Origin: Bacillus sp. A301a_S52
GTDB lineage: Bacteria; Bacillota; Bacilli; Bacillales; Salisediminibacteriaceae
Length of the DNA: 64,000 nucleotides
Assembly (NCBI GenBank): GCA_024701455.1
Contig: JABXYP010000001.1
Location: forward strand, 500,001-564,000
Direction of reading: 5' to 3'
A program made the translations under genes and the position numbers. Below are positions 55,618 to 63,982 of this stretch, piece after piece. The notes below the pieces were generated by a model. That model ran no database searches, was not told where the DNA came from, and was given only the letters and a program-made list of their open reading frames with translations. Position 1 is the first letter of the stretch. Each line of letters begins with the position of its first letter.

Positions 55618-55787
55618 GATTCTTATCCAGAGAGGTGAAGGGACTGGCCCTATGAAACCTCGGCAGCTACCTATAAAGTAACTTAGGTCTGTGCCAACTC
55701 CAGCAAACACGTGACTGTTTGAAAAGATAAGAAGAGATGAAACGGAAAAACGTGCAACCTCTTCTTATTGTTTAGGAGAGGTTTTTT
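55618..55787 (+). promoter_or_regulatory. SAM-I (S-box) riboswitch with intrinsic terminator
   Basis: The S-box core is clear: GAGAGGTGAAGGGACTGGCC, CCTATGAAACCTCGGCAGC and a GTGCCAACTCCAGCA block. P1 pairs TTCTTATC (55620-55627) with GATAAGAA (55726-55733). The terminator is AACCTCT/AGAGGTT with TTTTTT (55756-55787). The antiterminator ATAAGAAGAG (55727-55736) is perfectly complementary to CTCTTCTTAT (55759-55768), so SAM binding would favour termination. The downstream gene is unclear: the first real ORF is an FbpA-like gene about 390 bp away, beyond two repeats, and a methionine-to-cysteine cluster follows. Confidence 0.93.
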
Positions 55788-55848
55788 GTATGGATGTATT
55801 AAGTGAATAAGCCACAAACGGGCATTTGTAAATTGGCTGCTCGCGAAG

Positions 55849-55894
55849 TTTTATCACAGACAGGTGCCGTCTGAATTGAAGGTCACAGCCATAA
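55849..55894 (+). repeat. R3-like element fragment after the riboswitch
   Basis: TTATCACAGACAGGTGCCGT, then GAATTGAAGGTCACAGCCAT, resembles the right end of the element at 52443-52580. Together with R1 copy 13 it occupies the interval between the riboswitch and the next gene. Confidence 0.45.
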
Positions 55895-56028
55895 TTCGAA
55901 TTGACGTCTTATTTTAAATTATAAAATTCATTCAATTATGTCAATAATAGAGACAAGAGACAACGGAAAATAACGATTATATCGTCTATCGTTGAAAAGT
56001 AAGTTAGGCTTCAGGCCACTAGCGTCTA

Positions 56029-56135
56029 ATTATCACAGATAACCGTCCGTAAAACTCCGCCTTAAAATAGAGAGCTAAAGCTATTAAGGCAGGAAATAAC
56101 GAACGCTAATGTCATGATTGAAGGTTCGTTTTATA
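56029..56135 (+). repeat. R1 interspersed repeat, copy 13 (short form)
   Basis: It runs AATTATCACAGATAACCGTCCG to GAAGGTTCGTTTTATA. CCGCCTTAA pairs with TTAAGGCAGG, a covariant version of hairpin 1. Hairpin 2 is missing (GTCATGATTGAAGG junction). Confidence 0.8.
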
Positions 56136-56178
56136 AATTAAGAGAAGATATTAAACTAAAAGGAAAGGAAGGATGATC

Positions 56179-56367
56179 ATGTCAAAATATCTACAAGAAG
56201 CCATTAAAAAAAGAAAAGAGTTTATTATTACCCGCTTAGTACAATTACATGGAGATGAGGATAGCCAGCCGGATACCCATGATTTAAGTCGCTTAACATT
56301 AACCGAACTGGAAGATAAGTATGCCTATATAAGAGGGAATAAGGATGAAGAAGAAAAACCCCATTAA
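56179..56367 (+). CDS. Fur-regulated basic protein A family (FbpA-like)
   Basis: A 62-residue basic then acidic protein matching the FbpA family: YLQEAIKKRKEFIITRLVQL and THDLSRLTLTELEDKYAYI. In Bacillus subtilis FbpA is a small protein of the iron-sparing response controlled by Fur. No Fur box was recognised here, and an R1 repeat lies where one could have been. ATG 56179 follows AAGGAAGG with a better spacer than the ATG at 56173. It has its own terminator. Confidence 0.82.
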   Translation: MSKYLQEAIKKRKEFIITRLVQLHGDEDSQPDTHDLSRLTLTELEDKYAYIRGNKDEEEKPH

Positions 56368-56412
56368 ATTAAGCGAAGTCTTTAAATTTTCAATTAGTCT
56401 ATTAATCTCGTT

Positions 56413-56452
56413 GCGCACGATAGGATCATTTTTTCCTATCGTGCGCTTTTTT
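56413..56452 (+). terminator. Intrinsic terminator of the FbpA-like gene
   Basis: GCGCACGATAGGA and TCCTATCGTGCGC are perfectly complementary (13 bp), followed by TTTTTT. Confidence 0.92.
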
Positions 56453-56595
56453 AAAAAATTCCTAAGTTTTTCCTGACAGTGGATGTCCTCTCTCCTGAGC
56501 TAAAACCCTTCACTTTTCATGAATAATAACATATAATAAACATAATCCTTATTAAACAGGTAGGTATTATATGAAATTGGAAAGAAGTGATTATT

Positions 56596-57231
56596 TTGGG
56601 AAGAGAATTCGTGGAATTATTTAACCGCTGGGCGGATAATTATGATAAAACAGTACAAGGGGTTGAGGAAGAGTATCGTGCCGTGTTTGAAGGCTATGAT
56701 ACGATTTTACAAGAGGTCGCACGACGCGCATTTGGTAATATTATAGAATTTGGAGTAGGTACAGGTAATCTTGCCTCCCTTTTACGACAGCATTCTAATA
56801 AGTATATGGGTGTTGAACCTTCTGAGAAAATGAGAAAAATCTCAGAAGAAAAGCTATCTATCTCCCTTTTTGATGGTGATTTCTTATCTTTTTCAAAGCC
56901 TTCATGGCCGGTTCATACGATCGTGTCTACTTATGCTTTCCATCACCTTACAGATAAAGAAAAAGCAGAGGCCGTGGCACTTTATAGCCAGTTACTATCT
57001 GAAGGGGGGAAGGTTGTGTTTGCTGATACGGTTTTTATAAATGATGAGGCCAAACATGATATGATTAAAAAGGCAGAATCCATGAATTATTTGAACTTGG
57101 CGCAAGACTTACAAACTGAATATTATACGACACTCCCTACATTGCAGACTTTATTTGAAAACGAGGGCTTCACTGTAGACTTTAAAAAGATGAACAGCTT
57201 TGTATGGATAGTAGAAGCGGTGAAATCATAA
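56596..57231 (+). CDS. yrrT: YrrT-like SAM-dependent methyltransferase
   Basis: A 211-residue class I methyltransferase. The SAM-binding motif is IIEFGVGTGNLASLL, and the acidic loop is VFADTVFIN. The N-terminal GREFVELFNRWADNYDKTVQ aligns with YrrT of the methionine-to-cysteine conversion operon. The true start is TTG 56596, which begins MGREF as in YrrT; the longer GTG frame at 56587 adds four residues. In Bacillus subtilis yrrT precedes mtnN, mccA and mccB; here mtnN is missing and luxS follows. The stop codon is in an inverted R1 repeat. Confidence 0.88.
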   Translation: MGREFVELFNRWADNYDKTVQGVEEEYRAVFEGYDTILQEVARRAFGNIIEFGVGTGNLASLLRQHSNKYMGVEPSEKMRKISEEKLSISLFDGDFLSFSKPSWPVHTIVSTYAFHHLTDKEKAEAVALYSQLLSEGGKVVFADTVFINDEAKHDMIKKAESMNYLNLAQDLQTEYYTTLPTLQTLFENEGFTVDFKKMNSFVWIVEAVKS

Positions 57232-57380
57232 AACGAACCTTCAATCGGTGGGCGTTTGCGTTCTTTTCCAACTGGTTGTTCGTTGAGTGAATCAGGACAT
57301 GAACATCCGTTACCTGCCGCCTAAATAGATTTAGCTCTCTATTTTGTGCCGGGATTTTTACTGAAGTTAACTGTGATAAA
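57228..57380 (-). repeat. R1 interspersed repeat, copy 14 (inverted, full length)
   Basis: Read on the minus strand it begins TTTTATCACAGTTAACTTCAG, with hairpin 1 arms diverged, and ends GATTGAAGGTTCGTTTTAT. The end overlaps the yrrT stop. It is inserted between yrrT and luxS and lies just before the luxS ribosome binding site. Confidence 0.85.
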
Positions 57381-57393
57381 AGGGGGATTAAGA

Positions 57394-57857
57394 ATGACTA
57401 AAAAGATGAATGTTGAAAGCTTTAACTTGGACCATACGAAGGTGAAAGCCCCGTATGTGCGACTGGCAGGAACGACAGAGGGAGCTCACGGAGACAAAAT
57501 ATATAAATATGATCTAAGGTTTTGTCAGCCGAATAAGGCACATATGGATATGCCGGCTCTTCATTCATTAGAGCATTTAATGGCAGAACTGGCTCGTAAT
57601 CATCATGATCATATTGTAGATATTAGTCCGATGGGATGCCAAACTGGCTTTTATTTAGCGATTATTAATGATGATAGTTACGAGAATGTCTTAACATTAC
57701 TAGAACCACGTTACGGGATGTCTTAACAGCGACAGAGGTACCAGCATGTAACGAAGTACAGTGCGGCTGGGCAGCGTCCCATTCATTAGAAGAGGCACAG
57801 GCGCTGGCGAAAGACATGTTAGCTGCAAAGCATGAATGGTCCCGTGTTTTTGCCTAA
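57394..57857 (+). pseudogene. luxS: S-ribosylhomocysteine lyase (LuxS), frameshifted
   Basis: LuxS cleaves S-ribosylhomocysteine to homocysteine and the AI-2 precursor. The frame from 57394 shows the metal-binding HSLEH ([11 protein letters not shown]) and [13 protein letters not shown], but stops at 57726 after LLEPRYGMS. The remainder, [20 protein letters not shown] and onward, including the Cys ligand, continues in another frame to the TAA at 57855-57857. Adding one A to the GAA at about 57703-57705 joins them into a normal-length protein of 154 residues. As written, the product lacks the zinc Cys and should be inactive. The lesion may be real or a sequencing error. Confidence 0.9.
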
Positions 57858-57887
57858 GAGAGGGCTATGTAAAGAAGAGGTGCAGCG

Positions 57888-58805
57888 ATGACAATTTATA
57901 GCGGTATACATTCATTAATCGGGGAAACCCCATTATTTGAAATAACACGCATACCTTTACCGAATAATGTGAAGGTATATGCGAAACTTGAGGCCTTTAA
58001 CCCGGGGGGAAGTGTAAAAGATCGGCTTGGACAGGAATTGATTGGCGATGCGATAAGCCAAGGGAAAATTACCCCTCAAGGAACCGTTATTGAGCCGACG
58101 GCAGGGAATACAGGCATTGGTTTGGCACTGGCGGCGATAGGGACAGAATTAAAGGTCATATGTGTCGTGCCAGAAAAGTTTAGTCAAGAAAAACAACAGT
58201 TAATGAAAGCGTTAGGAGCTACTATTGTTAATACGCCTACTAAAGAGGGAATGACCGGGGCTATTGCAAAAACAAAAGAGTTACTTAATTTAACGCCTAA
58301 TTCATTTTCACCAGCACAATTTGCAAATGATGCTAACCCACAAACGTATTACAAAACCCTCGGCCCAGAACTCATGATGGACCTGCAGGGGAATATCGAT
58401 GTTTTCGTGGCCGGAGCGGGAACGGGCGGTACTTTTATGGGGACAGCCAGCTATTTAAAGGAGCAGGATAACAAGATAAAGACTGTCATTGTGGAACCGG
58501 AAGGCTCGATATTAAATGGGGGTAAATCGGGCCCCCATCGTACAGAAGGGATCGGTATGGAGTTCTTGCCTGACTTTATGGATCCTCGCCTTTTTGATGA
58601 GATTTATACAATTTCAGATCGCGAGGCCTTTCACATGGTTAAAGAGCTTGCGCAAAAAGAAGGGTTACTCGTGGGTAGTTCCTCGGGGGCTGCCTTTGCT
58701 GGCATTTTACGTGAAGCGGAGAAAGCAGAAGAAGGAGCTACTCTTGTGACCGTTTTTCCCGACAGTAGTGACCGTTATTTAAGTACTGATATATATGGAG
58801 GTTAG
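57888..58805 (+). CDS. mccA: Cystathionine beta-synthase, O-acetylserine-dependent (MccA)
   Basis: A 305-residue PLP enzyme of the cysteine-synthase family. The PLP lysine is in NPGGSVKDRLGQ (Lys near residue 44), with PTAGNTGIGLA and GAGTGGTFMG glycine loops. In the reverse transsulfuration route MccA condenses homocysteine with O-acetylserine to make cystathionine. It lies 30 bp after luxS and 5 bp before mccB, so the three are cotranscribed. The HRTEGIGMEFLP segment is a MccA/CysK feature. The ATG at 57888 follows AAGAGGTG. Confidence 0.92.
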   Translation: MTIYSGIHSLIGETPLFEITRIPLPNNVKVYAKLEAFNPGGSVKDRLGQELIGDAISQGKITPQGTVIEPTAGNTGIGLALAAIGTELKVICVVPEKFSQEKQQLMKALGATIVNTPTKEGMTGAIAKTKELLNLTPNSFSPAQFANDANPQTYYKTLGPELMMDLQGNIDVFVAGAGTGGTFMGTASYLKEQDNKIKTVIVEPEGSILNGGKSGPHRTEGIGMEFLPDFMDPRLFDEIYTISDREAFHMVKELAQKEGLLVGSSSGAAFAGILREAEKAEEGATLVTVFPDSSDRYLSTDIYGG

Positions 58806-58810
58806 ATAAT

Positions 58811-59947
58811 ATGAAAAAGAAAACACAATTAATTCATGGTGGAATTGTTGGAGATAAGCATACGGGTGCTGTATCTGTCCCAATTTATCAAGTGAGCACA
58901 TACAAACAAGATGGGGTAGGGAATTTTCAATACGAATATTCACGCACTGGGAATCCCACACGTGAGGCGTTGGAGAGTTTAATTGCCGATTTAGAACAAG
59001 GACATGCCGGGTTTGCTTTTGGTTCAGGAATGGCAGCTATTTCTGCGGTGATCATGTTGTTTGACAGCGGTGACCATATCATTTTTACAGATGATGTATA
59101 CGGCGGTACGTACCGTCTTATGAGCAAAGTGATGACACGATTTAATATAGACGTGACATTTGTCGATACGAGCAAGCCTGAAGCTATTACAGAAGCGATC
59201 AAAGATAACACGAAGGCGATATTTGTAGAAACACCTACTAATCCGTTATTAAAGATTACTAACTTTAACGAGGTAAGCAAAATCGCCAATGAACATAATT
59301 TATTATTTGTTGTAGATAATACATTTGCAACGCCTTACTGGCAAAATCCGATGGTCTATGGCGCTCATATCGTTCTCCACAGTGCCACAAAATACTTAGG
59401 TGGACACAGTGATGTGGTAGCAGGACTGGTCGTTGTTAACTCGGAAGAGCTTGCTGAGAAATTACACTTTATTCAAAACTCTGTAGGCGGTATTCTAGGG
59501 CCACAAGATTCATGGCTATTAATGAGAGGGATCAAAACGCTAGGCTTACGGATGGAACAGACAGAGAAAACAACACAGCAAATCGTAGACTATTTATTAA
59601 CAAGAGATGATATTCAATCAATCTATTATCCAGGTTTAGAGAGTCACCCTGGTCATGATGTGCATAAAAGCCAATCAAATGGATTTGGCGGTATGGTATC
59701 ATTTGATGTCGGTAGTGGCGAACGAGCAGAAAAAGTGTTGCGAGAAACAACCTACTTTACCCTTGCTGAAAGCTTAGGAGCAGTGGAAAGCTTAATCAGT
59801 CTTCCAGCTAAAATGACGCACGCCTCAATTCCACGGGACAGACGTCTTGAGTTAGGTATTACAGATGGTCTTGTACGCATTTCAGTAGGGATTGAGGATG
59901 CAGATGATTTAATAGAAGACTTAAAACAGGCATTGAATCAAGGATAA
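58811..59947 (+). CDS. mccB: Cystathionine gamma-lyase / homocysteine gamma-lyase (MccB)
   Basis: A 378-residue Cys/Met-metabolism PLP enzyme. The PLP lysine is in LHSATKYLGGHSD; the N-terminal substrate-site region YEYSRTGNPTREALE and the later SLGAVESLISLPAKMTH are diagnostic. MccB converts cystathionine to cysteine, ammonia and 2-oxobutyrate. It follows MccA by five bases and its RBS GGAGG is at the end of mccA. A hairpin terminator follows. Confidence 0.93.
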   Translation: MKKKTQLIHGGIVGDKHTGAVSVPIYQVSTYKQDGVGNFQYEYSRTGNPTREALESLIADLEQGHAGFAFGSGMAAISAVIMLFDSGDHIIFTDDVYGGTYRLMSKVMTRFNIDVTFVDTSKPEAITEAIKDNTKAIFVETPTNPLLKITNFNEVSKIANEHNLLFVVDNTFATPYWQNPMVYGAHIVLHSATKYLGGHSDVVAGLVVVNSEELAEKLHFIQNSVGGILGPQDSWLLMRGIKTLGLRMEQTEKTTQQIVDYLLTRDDIQSIYYPGLESHPGHDVHKSQSNGFGGMVSFDVGSGERAEKVLRETTYFTLAESLGAVESLISLPAKMTHASIPRDRRLELGITDGLVRISVGIEDADDLIEDLKQALNQG

Positions 59948-59987
59948 CCATTGACTGGTCTGGCTACTGACATGAGATAAGAGATCA

Positions 59988-60022
59988 AAAGGGGTGGTCC
60001 ATAAGTGGATCGCCCCTTTAAA
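59988..60022 (+). terminator. Intrinsic terminator of the yrrT-luxS-mccAB cluster
   Basis: AAAGGGG and CCCCTTT close a longer imperfect stem with GGTCCA/TGGATC inside. A short T run follows. Confidence 0.7.
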
Positions 60023-60099
60023 ATAGCTTTAGTAAACTAAAATTAAGATGAAAGCTTTCAACACCAACTAGTCTCATGCACGTGAAAAAGACTTAAACG

Positions 60100-60243
60100 T
60101 TTAGCACAAATAACTGTCCGTAAAACTCCCGCAAAAGATAAAGCTATATTTGTGGGAGATAACGGGTGCTAAAGTCCTGATTCACTCAACTATTAATTAA
60201 CGGGATAAAAACGAAAACGCCCACAATTGAAGGGGCGTTTTAT
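60100..60243 (+). repeat. R1 interspersed repeat, copy 15
   Basis: It runs AGCACAAATAACTGTCCG to GAAGGGGCGTTTTATC. CTCCCGCAAA pairs with TTTGTGGGAG, replacing the usual inner arm sequence, a compensatory change. The right end is 15 bases from the stop codon of the minus-strand lipoprotein. The 59948-60257 gap holds this copy and the mccB terminator. Confidence 0.8.
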
Positions 60244-60257
60244 CGATATATCCTTTA

Positions 60258-60992
60258 CTAGTTAGCTTCGTTAATCACTGTTTCCGGGATCTCGATCGGA
60301 TCAAGTTGATTCATATTTGAATAATCGACCGAAACAGTCATAAAGATCGAACCTAGTTCATTTTCTGCTAAAATTTCGTAATCCATACTTTCAATCGTAA
60401 AGGTGTCTTTAGAGACAGTAATTGAGACGTCTAAATCTGTATCGTTTTCTAAATCGAATCCGGTTAGCTCGACGGAGAATGGTTTTTCAAAGGCTTTATA
60501 CACCGTTTTATCATAGCCAGTGTATGTATAGATATAGGCATTTTCTTCTTCCGATTGCTCCGTTTTATCAATAATATCTTCGAGTATACTCACCATAGCA
60601 TTGTAATCAGAGTCAAAGTTAGTAAAGTCATCTATGGAATCACTAGTGTTTTCCCAGCCTTCGTTATTCGTATTCGTATAGGATTCTTCTCCCACTTTAT
60701 AATATTCCATGGAATCTTCTGTATCATCTGCCACACTATTAAAAATACCATGACTGTCTTGCGTATTCTCAAACATGTCTACGGAATAGCTCGCTTCAGA
60801 AGCTTGACTACCGTATAATCCTGCTTCCAACTCAAATGTTAATACGAATTCGCCATGATAGTTTTCCACATCTTCCTTACTTGTAGATATACGTTCAATG
60901 ACGTCTTCTTGAGTCAAGTTATCAGAGCTTTCGGCGCAGCCTGTCGCTAATACTAATAGTCCAGTAGTTAATAACACAAATGGTGTTTTCAT
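60258..60992 (-). CDS. Lipoprotein with LolA/LppX-like fold character (unknown function)
   Basis: A 244-residue lipoprotein: signal peptide with lipobox LATGC and then an acidic, beta-rich domain (NYHGEFVLTFELEA, DMFENTQDSHGIFN, and YYKVGEESYTNTNNEGWEN). The alternating pattern and the measured-protein style EDVENYHG start resemble LppX/LolA-like lipoproteins of Bacillus, which may bind lipids. The family name is uncertain. The ATG follows AAGGAGTGA. It stands alone. Confidence 0.7.
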   Translation of the reverse strand: MKTPFVLLTTGLLVLATGCAESSDNLTQEDVIERISTSKEDVENYHGEFVLTFELEAGLYGSQASEASYSVDMFENTQDSHGIFNSVADDTEDSMEYYKVGEESYTNTNNEGWENTSDSIDDFTNFDSDYNAMVSILEDIIDKTEQSEEENAYIYTYTGYDKTVYKAFEKPFSVELTGFDLENDTDLDVSITVSKDTFTIESMDYEILAENELGSIFMTVSVDYSNMNQLDPIEIPETVINEAN

Positions 60993-61189
60993 TGCTCACT
61001 CCTTCTGACCTTTGACAACTAAAAAAGAAGAATAGCTCACTTTTTAGAAGATGAAAAAGGTCTTATAATATTAAAATGTATGAATATTCGTTATAAAGTA
61101 TATCATGAGTTGAGTATTAGTACCTTATTTTTTTGAAAGGGCTCAAGAAGGGGGATGGGAAGTGGAAGGGATGAAAGCAGCTTTACATA

Positions 61190-61306
61190 TTTATCATAGT
61201 TAAAGCTCCCGTGTCAAAATAGAGAGAGCTCCATATATTTTGGCGGGAGTTAACGGACGCTAATGTCTTGATTCCGCATGGCCCACTGATTGAACGTTCG
61301 TTATAT
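61190..61306 (+). repeat. R1 interspersed repeat, copy 16
   Basis: It starts TTTATCATAGTTAAAGCTCCC and ends GAACGTTCGTTATATG. CTCCCGTGTCAAAATA pairs with TATTTTGGCGGGAG. One arm of hairpin 2 (CCCACTGATTG) is present, the other is largely lost. The 60993-61409 gap has only this and a terminator. Confidence 0.8.
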
Positions 61307-61345
61307 GATTTAATGTGGGACCACACCTAATAACTGTGCAAATAA

Positions 61346-61381
61346 TAAAAGAGACAGTGCGAACGTTAGTGCACTGTCTCT
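61346..61381 (-). terminator. Intrinsic terminator of the sodC gene
   Basis: AGAGACAGTGC and GCACTGTCTCT pair perfectly (11 bp); on the minus strand a TTTTATTATT run follows. Confidence 0.9.
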
Positions 61382-61409
61382 CATTTCTATCCTCTTATAA
61401 ATGACACTT

Positions 61410-62069
61410 TTATGGACTTTCGGTCACAACGCCGCATGCAATTCTAGCACCAGCATCACCTGTATCTAGTGTTTCATCATCAGGGCCACTTGTTTGAGCA
61501 TCTGTTGATTCGTATCTGTCAGGGATATGGCCTAAGTTGTCAGGATCTTCATGAACCATGACAGCAACGCCATCTTCTAATAATTGTTCAGGGGTGAACG
61601 TGTCAAGCTGTACAGCCATATAAGCTGTTCCGTCCTCATTAGCATATAGAGGTGGCATGTCTCCGGCGTGGTTCCCATGGTCCTCATCTTCAGGGTTATA
61701 GTGACCAGCTGCCGACGAGAATGGTGTGTCATCATCATGTTCACATACTGGTTCATCATGGAGATGAAAGCCGTGAAAACCCGGCTCTATTCCATCTATG
61801 TGAGCCTCGACAATGACATAGTCCCCTTCATTAAAAAATAAAACGTCTCCTATTTCTTCCTCATCTTCGTTTAAAAGGGTCGCTTCTGCTACACTTCCAT
61901 TGGTAAAGGCCGGTTCGGTGTTATTATTAGTCACTATGACCTCATCATTGTTGCCATTTAAGTTTGTATTAGCATTAGACATCTCCGGCGTATTTTCTTC
62001 GCCGCAAGCTGCTAATGAAAATAGCATTATGACTGCTGACAGCAATAGTTTTGGCGTTTTTATCGTCAT
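61410..62069 (-). CDS. sodC: Cu/Zn superoxide dismutase lipoprotein
   Basis: A 219-residue exported lipoprotein (lipobox LAAC at 19-22) with a linker rich in Asn and then a SodC domain. Metal ligands expected for an active enzyme are all visible: His102 and His104 in FHGFHLHD, bridging His123 in AGHYNP, His131, His134 and Asp137 in HGNHAGD, and His173 in MVHEDPDN. Cys109 and Cys212 would form the disulfide. Bacillus subtilis YojM/SodC lacks some copper ligands, so this one is a better candidate for real dismutase activity at the cell surface. The ATG follows GGGAGGAAG. Confidence 0.92.
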   Translation of the reverse strand: MTIKTPKLLLSAVIMLFSLAACGEENTPEMSNANTNLNGNNDEVIVTNNNTEPAFTNGSVAEATLLNEDEEEIGDVLFFNEGDYVIVEAHIDGIEPGFHGFHLHDEPVCEHDDDTPFSSAAGHYNPEDEDHGNHAGDMPPLYANEDGTAYMAVQLDTFTPEQLLEDGVAVMVHEDPDNLGHIPDRYESTDAQTSGPDDETLDTGDAGARIACGVVTESP

Positions 62070-62349
62070 CGTTCTTCCTCCCTCTTATAAAAATAAACAA
62101 CTTATGCGCATTTCTATCTTATCACCACGACATAGACACTATGGCTACCGGTCTAGACTTTACAAGAGATGGCTTCTCTAGTATAAGCATTGAAACACTA
62201 AGAAATGGAGACCAAAAAACTGTGTACCCTCTCAAGGTGAGTATTTCTGCTTACTGCCTTGTGCCAAATATGTCACTTTATTTGAGAAGTATTCTTGTCA
62301 TCATTCATCCCCTCAGTAGCTTAACCGGAATACATACAGTCCAAAGCTT

Positions 62350-62457
62350 CTTATTAGAGAGGAAGGAGAGCTAAAGGACGCTCAATGTCCGCCTTCACTC
62401 AACTACTAATTAGAGAGAGAAGAGCGAAAACTCTCACTGATTGAAAGTACGTTCTAT
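62350..62457 (+). repeat. R1 interspersed repeat, copy 17 (lacks left end)
   Basis: It starts TTATTAGAGAGGAAGGAGAG and ends GAAAGTACGTTCTAT. Hairpin 2 is AATTAGAGAGAG with CTCTCACTGATT, a covariant form. The left hairpin is deleted. It lies in the 62070-62501 gap with no gene. Confidence 0.7.
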
Positions 62458-62501
62458 CTCAAATAGTGACTAAAACTTTTTTATTAGCTGACCTTCTAAG
62501 C

Positions 62502-63410
62502 TTATGACATACCTGCTTCATATTGCAGACGTTTAGACAATTCGCGGAACTGCTCTTCGTCAAATCCTGGTGCGAATTCCTCTGGAATATGTTCTAAGTC
62601 TGGAATCTCGCCGCCTTCAGGGACACCGTCAACCACTTCAAGTTCACCAGGTGGGCCAACAGGAGTAGGGCCTGTCCAAATACGATTTAATAAACCGTAA
62701 TCGTCATCACTGAATCGATAAAGTTTCAAGTGTGATCCTTCATCTTCGTATTTCTTTGCGTGATCAAACTTAGAGTTATCTAAATCTGGAATAGGAAGCA
62801 TGTTCATAACGTTAACTCCTGTCACTTTTTCAAGTGCTTTCGCATAGGCCACAACATGTACCCCACCACGGACGAGCAGATATCCGCACAACTCACGTGC
62901 TGTTTCGTTATCTGTCATTTGATATACTCGCATTTTATGTGTTCTTGCTCCACACTCAAGATAAAAGTTATGAAGTAAATCATTCACTAAGTTCCCACTT
63001 GAGAAAACATTATCGCCCGTCCATGCTTTCCCAGTAGAATCAGCAGGAATAGCATTTTGACCGCCTAAAATAAAATTAAATTTATTCTCAAAACCAAGGG
63101 CTTCTCTTAGCGGAGTGTCATCAGGATTCGTACTTCCGTTTCCGACGGAACCATCGAGGTTCATGTTAATCGTATTGGCAACCAGTTCTACGTGACCAAT
63201 TTCCTCTGCCGAAATACTCGCAATAAGCTCATAAAATGGGCGGAGCTTCTTTTTAGCACGGAAGTTAAACGATTGAAACAGATAGTTGTTTAACGTTGAC
63301 ATCTCTCCAAATCGGCCACCTAGTAGCTCTTGTACAACACCAGCTGCTTCAGGATCCGGTTTACTCGGCTTCGGTAAATCTACCTGCAATTTGTCGATGC
63401 GCTTAAACAA
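62502..63410 (-). CDS. Manganese catalase
   Basis: A 302-residue di-manganese catalase (YdbD-like), which disproportionates hydrogen peroxide. Ligand positions match the family: Glu36 in GGRFGEMSTLNNYLFQ, Glu70 and His73 in SAEEIGHVEL, Glu152 in YLECGARTHKM, and His185 in RGGVHVVAYAKALE. The C-terminal extension (GPPGELEVVDGVPEGGE) is typical of secreted or spore-related Mn catalases of bacilli. The start is TTG at 63410 with a GGAGGGG site. A sigma-B-type promoter lies just upstream, consistent with general stress induction. Confidence 0.93.
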   Translation of the reverse strand: MFKRIDKLQVDLPKPSKPDPEAAGVVQELLGGRFGEMSTLNNYLFQSFNFRAKKKLRPFYELIASISAEEIGHVELVANTINMNLDGSVGNGSTNPDDTPLREALGFENKFNFILGGQNAIPADSTGKAWTGDNVFSSGNLVNDLLHNFYLECGARTHKMRVYQMTDNETARELCGYLLVRGGVHVVAYAKALEKVTGVNVMNMLPIPDLDNSKFDHAKKYEDEGSHLKLYRFSDDDYGLLNRIWTGPTPVGPPGELEVVDGVPEGGEIPDLEHIPEEFAPGFDEEQFRELSKRLQYEAGMS

Positions 63411-63450
63411 AGTTACCCCTCCTCAAATAGAATGAAAGTCATTAACTGCT

Positions 63451-63475
63451 CTTCCCTGTGAACAAAGCCTGAAAC
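63451..63475 (-). promoter_or_regulatory. Sigma-B-type promoter candidate of the Mn catalase
   Basis: On the minus strand GTTTCA (63475-63470), a 13-base spacer, then GGGAAG (63456-63451), close to GTTTAA/GGGTAT. It is about 40 bp before the start codon. The rest of 63411-63826 shows no gene. Confidence 0.5.
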
Positions 63476-63783
63476 ATGAAAAAGGAAAAAAATATAGAAT
63501 TGTGGGGAAGTCCTAATTTGCTTTTATTAAAGGATGGTAACTTGGCCCTGTCTGGGGTATGTGGGTAACAGGAAGGTAGAAAAGCACGTTATGAAAAGCG
63601 AAAGGGCCACTAATCATACGTGTACAAGATATAATTCTAATTTTAAGACTTGAAAGGTTTACGCAGGAATGTAAGGGTGATAGAGAGAAGTATGGATTTA
63701 GTCGAAGCATACCTTAGAGGGGGAACTCAGTGGAACGGAGGCTGTCGTTCACATTTGTCAAACAGCTATGGCACTAATGCGTT

Positions 63784-63814
63784 AAAAAGGAGAGGATGGA
63801 TCACCAATCCCCTC
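63784..63814 (-). terminator. Intrinsic terminator of the DUF1540 gene
   Basis: On the minus strand GAGGGGAT and ATCCTCTC form an 8-bp stem (one G-T) followed by TTTTT, 12 bases after the stop codon. Confidence 0.75.
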
Positions 63815-63826
63815 ATGTCGGATACC

Positions 63827-63982
63827 CTATTGTTCTGGTTCAAATGTGTTACAGTCAGTTTCCTTTTGATTGTCTGCTTCTTTACCGGTATGACTGACCA
63901 CGTAAATCTGATCGGCATCACATTTGTTTCCGTTGGCCCAATAGACACAGTTACTTACTTCGCAAAGGACATCAACAGCCAT
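63827..63982 (-). CDS. DUF1540 domain protein (51 residues)
   Basis: A 51-residue protein with the ATG at 63982 after a GGGGAGGG site. It has four cysteines spaced like DUF1540 (VLCEVSNCVYWANGNKCDAD and later ETDCNTFEP), implying a small metal-binding fold. In bacilli DUF1540 proteins are small and often spore-associated; their function is unknown. It has its own terminator. A plus-strand 112-codon frame overlapping this region lacks any ribosome binding site and is rejected. Confidence 0.85.
   Translation of the reverse strand: MAVDVLCEVSNCVYWANGNKCDADQIYVVSHTGKEADNQKETDCNTFEPEQ

Noticed and set aside
60051..60064. TGAAAGCTTTCA palindrome as a cre site
   Set aside because: It lacks the central CG of the CcpA consensus and is not upstream of a sugar gene.
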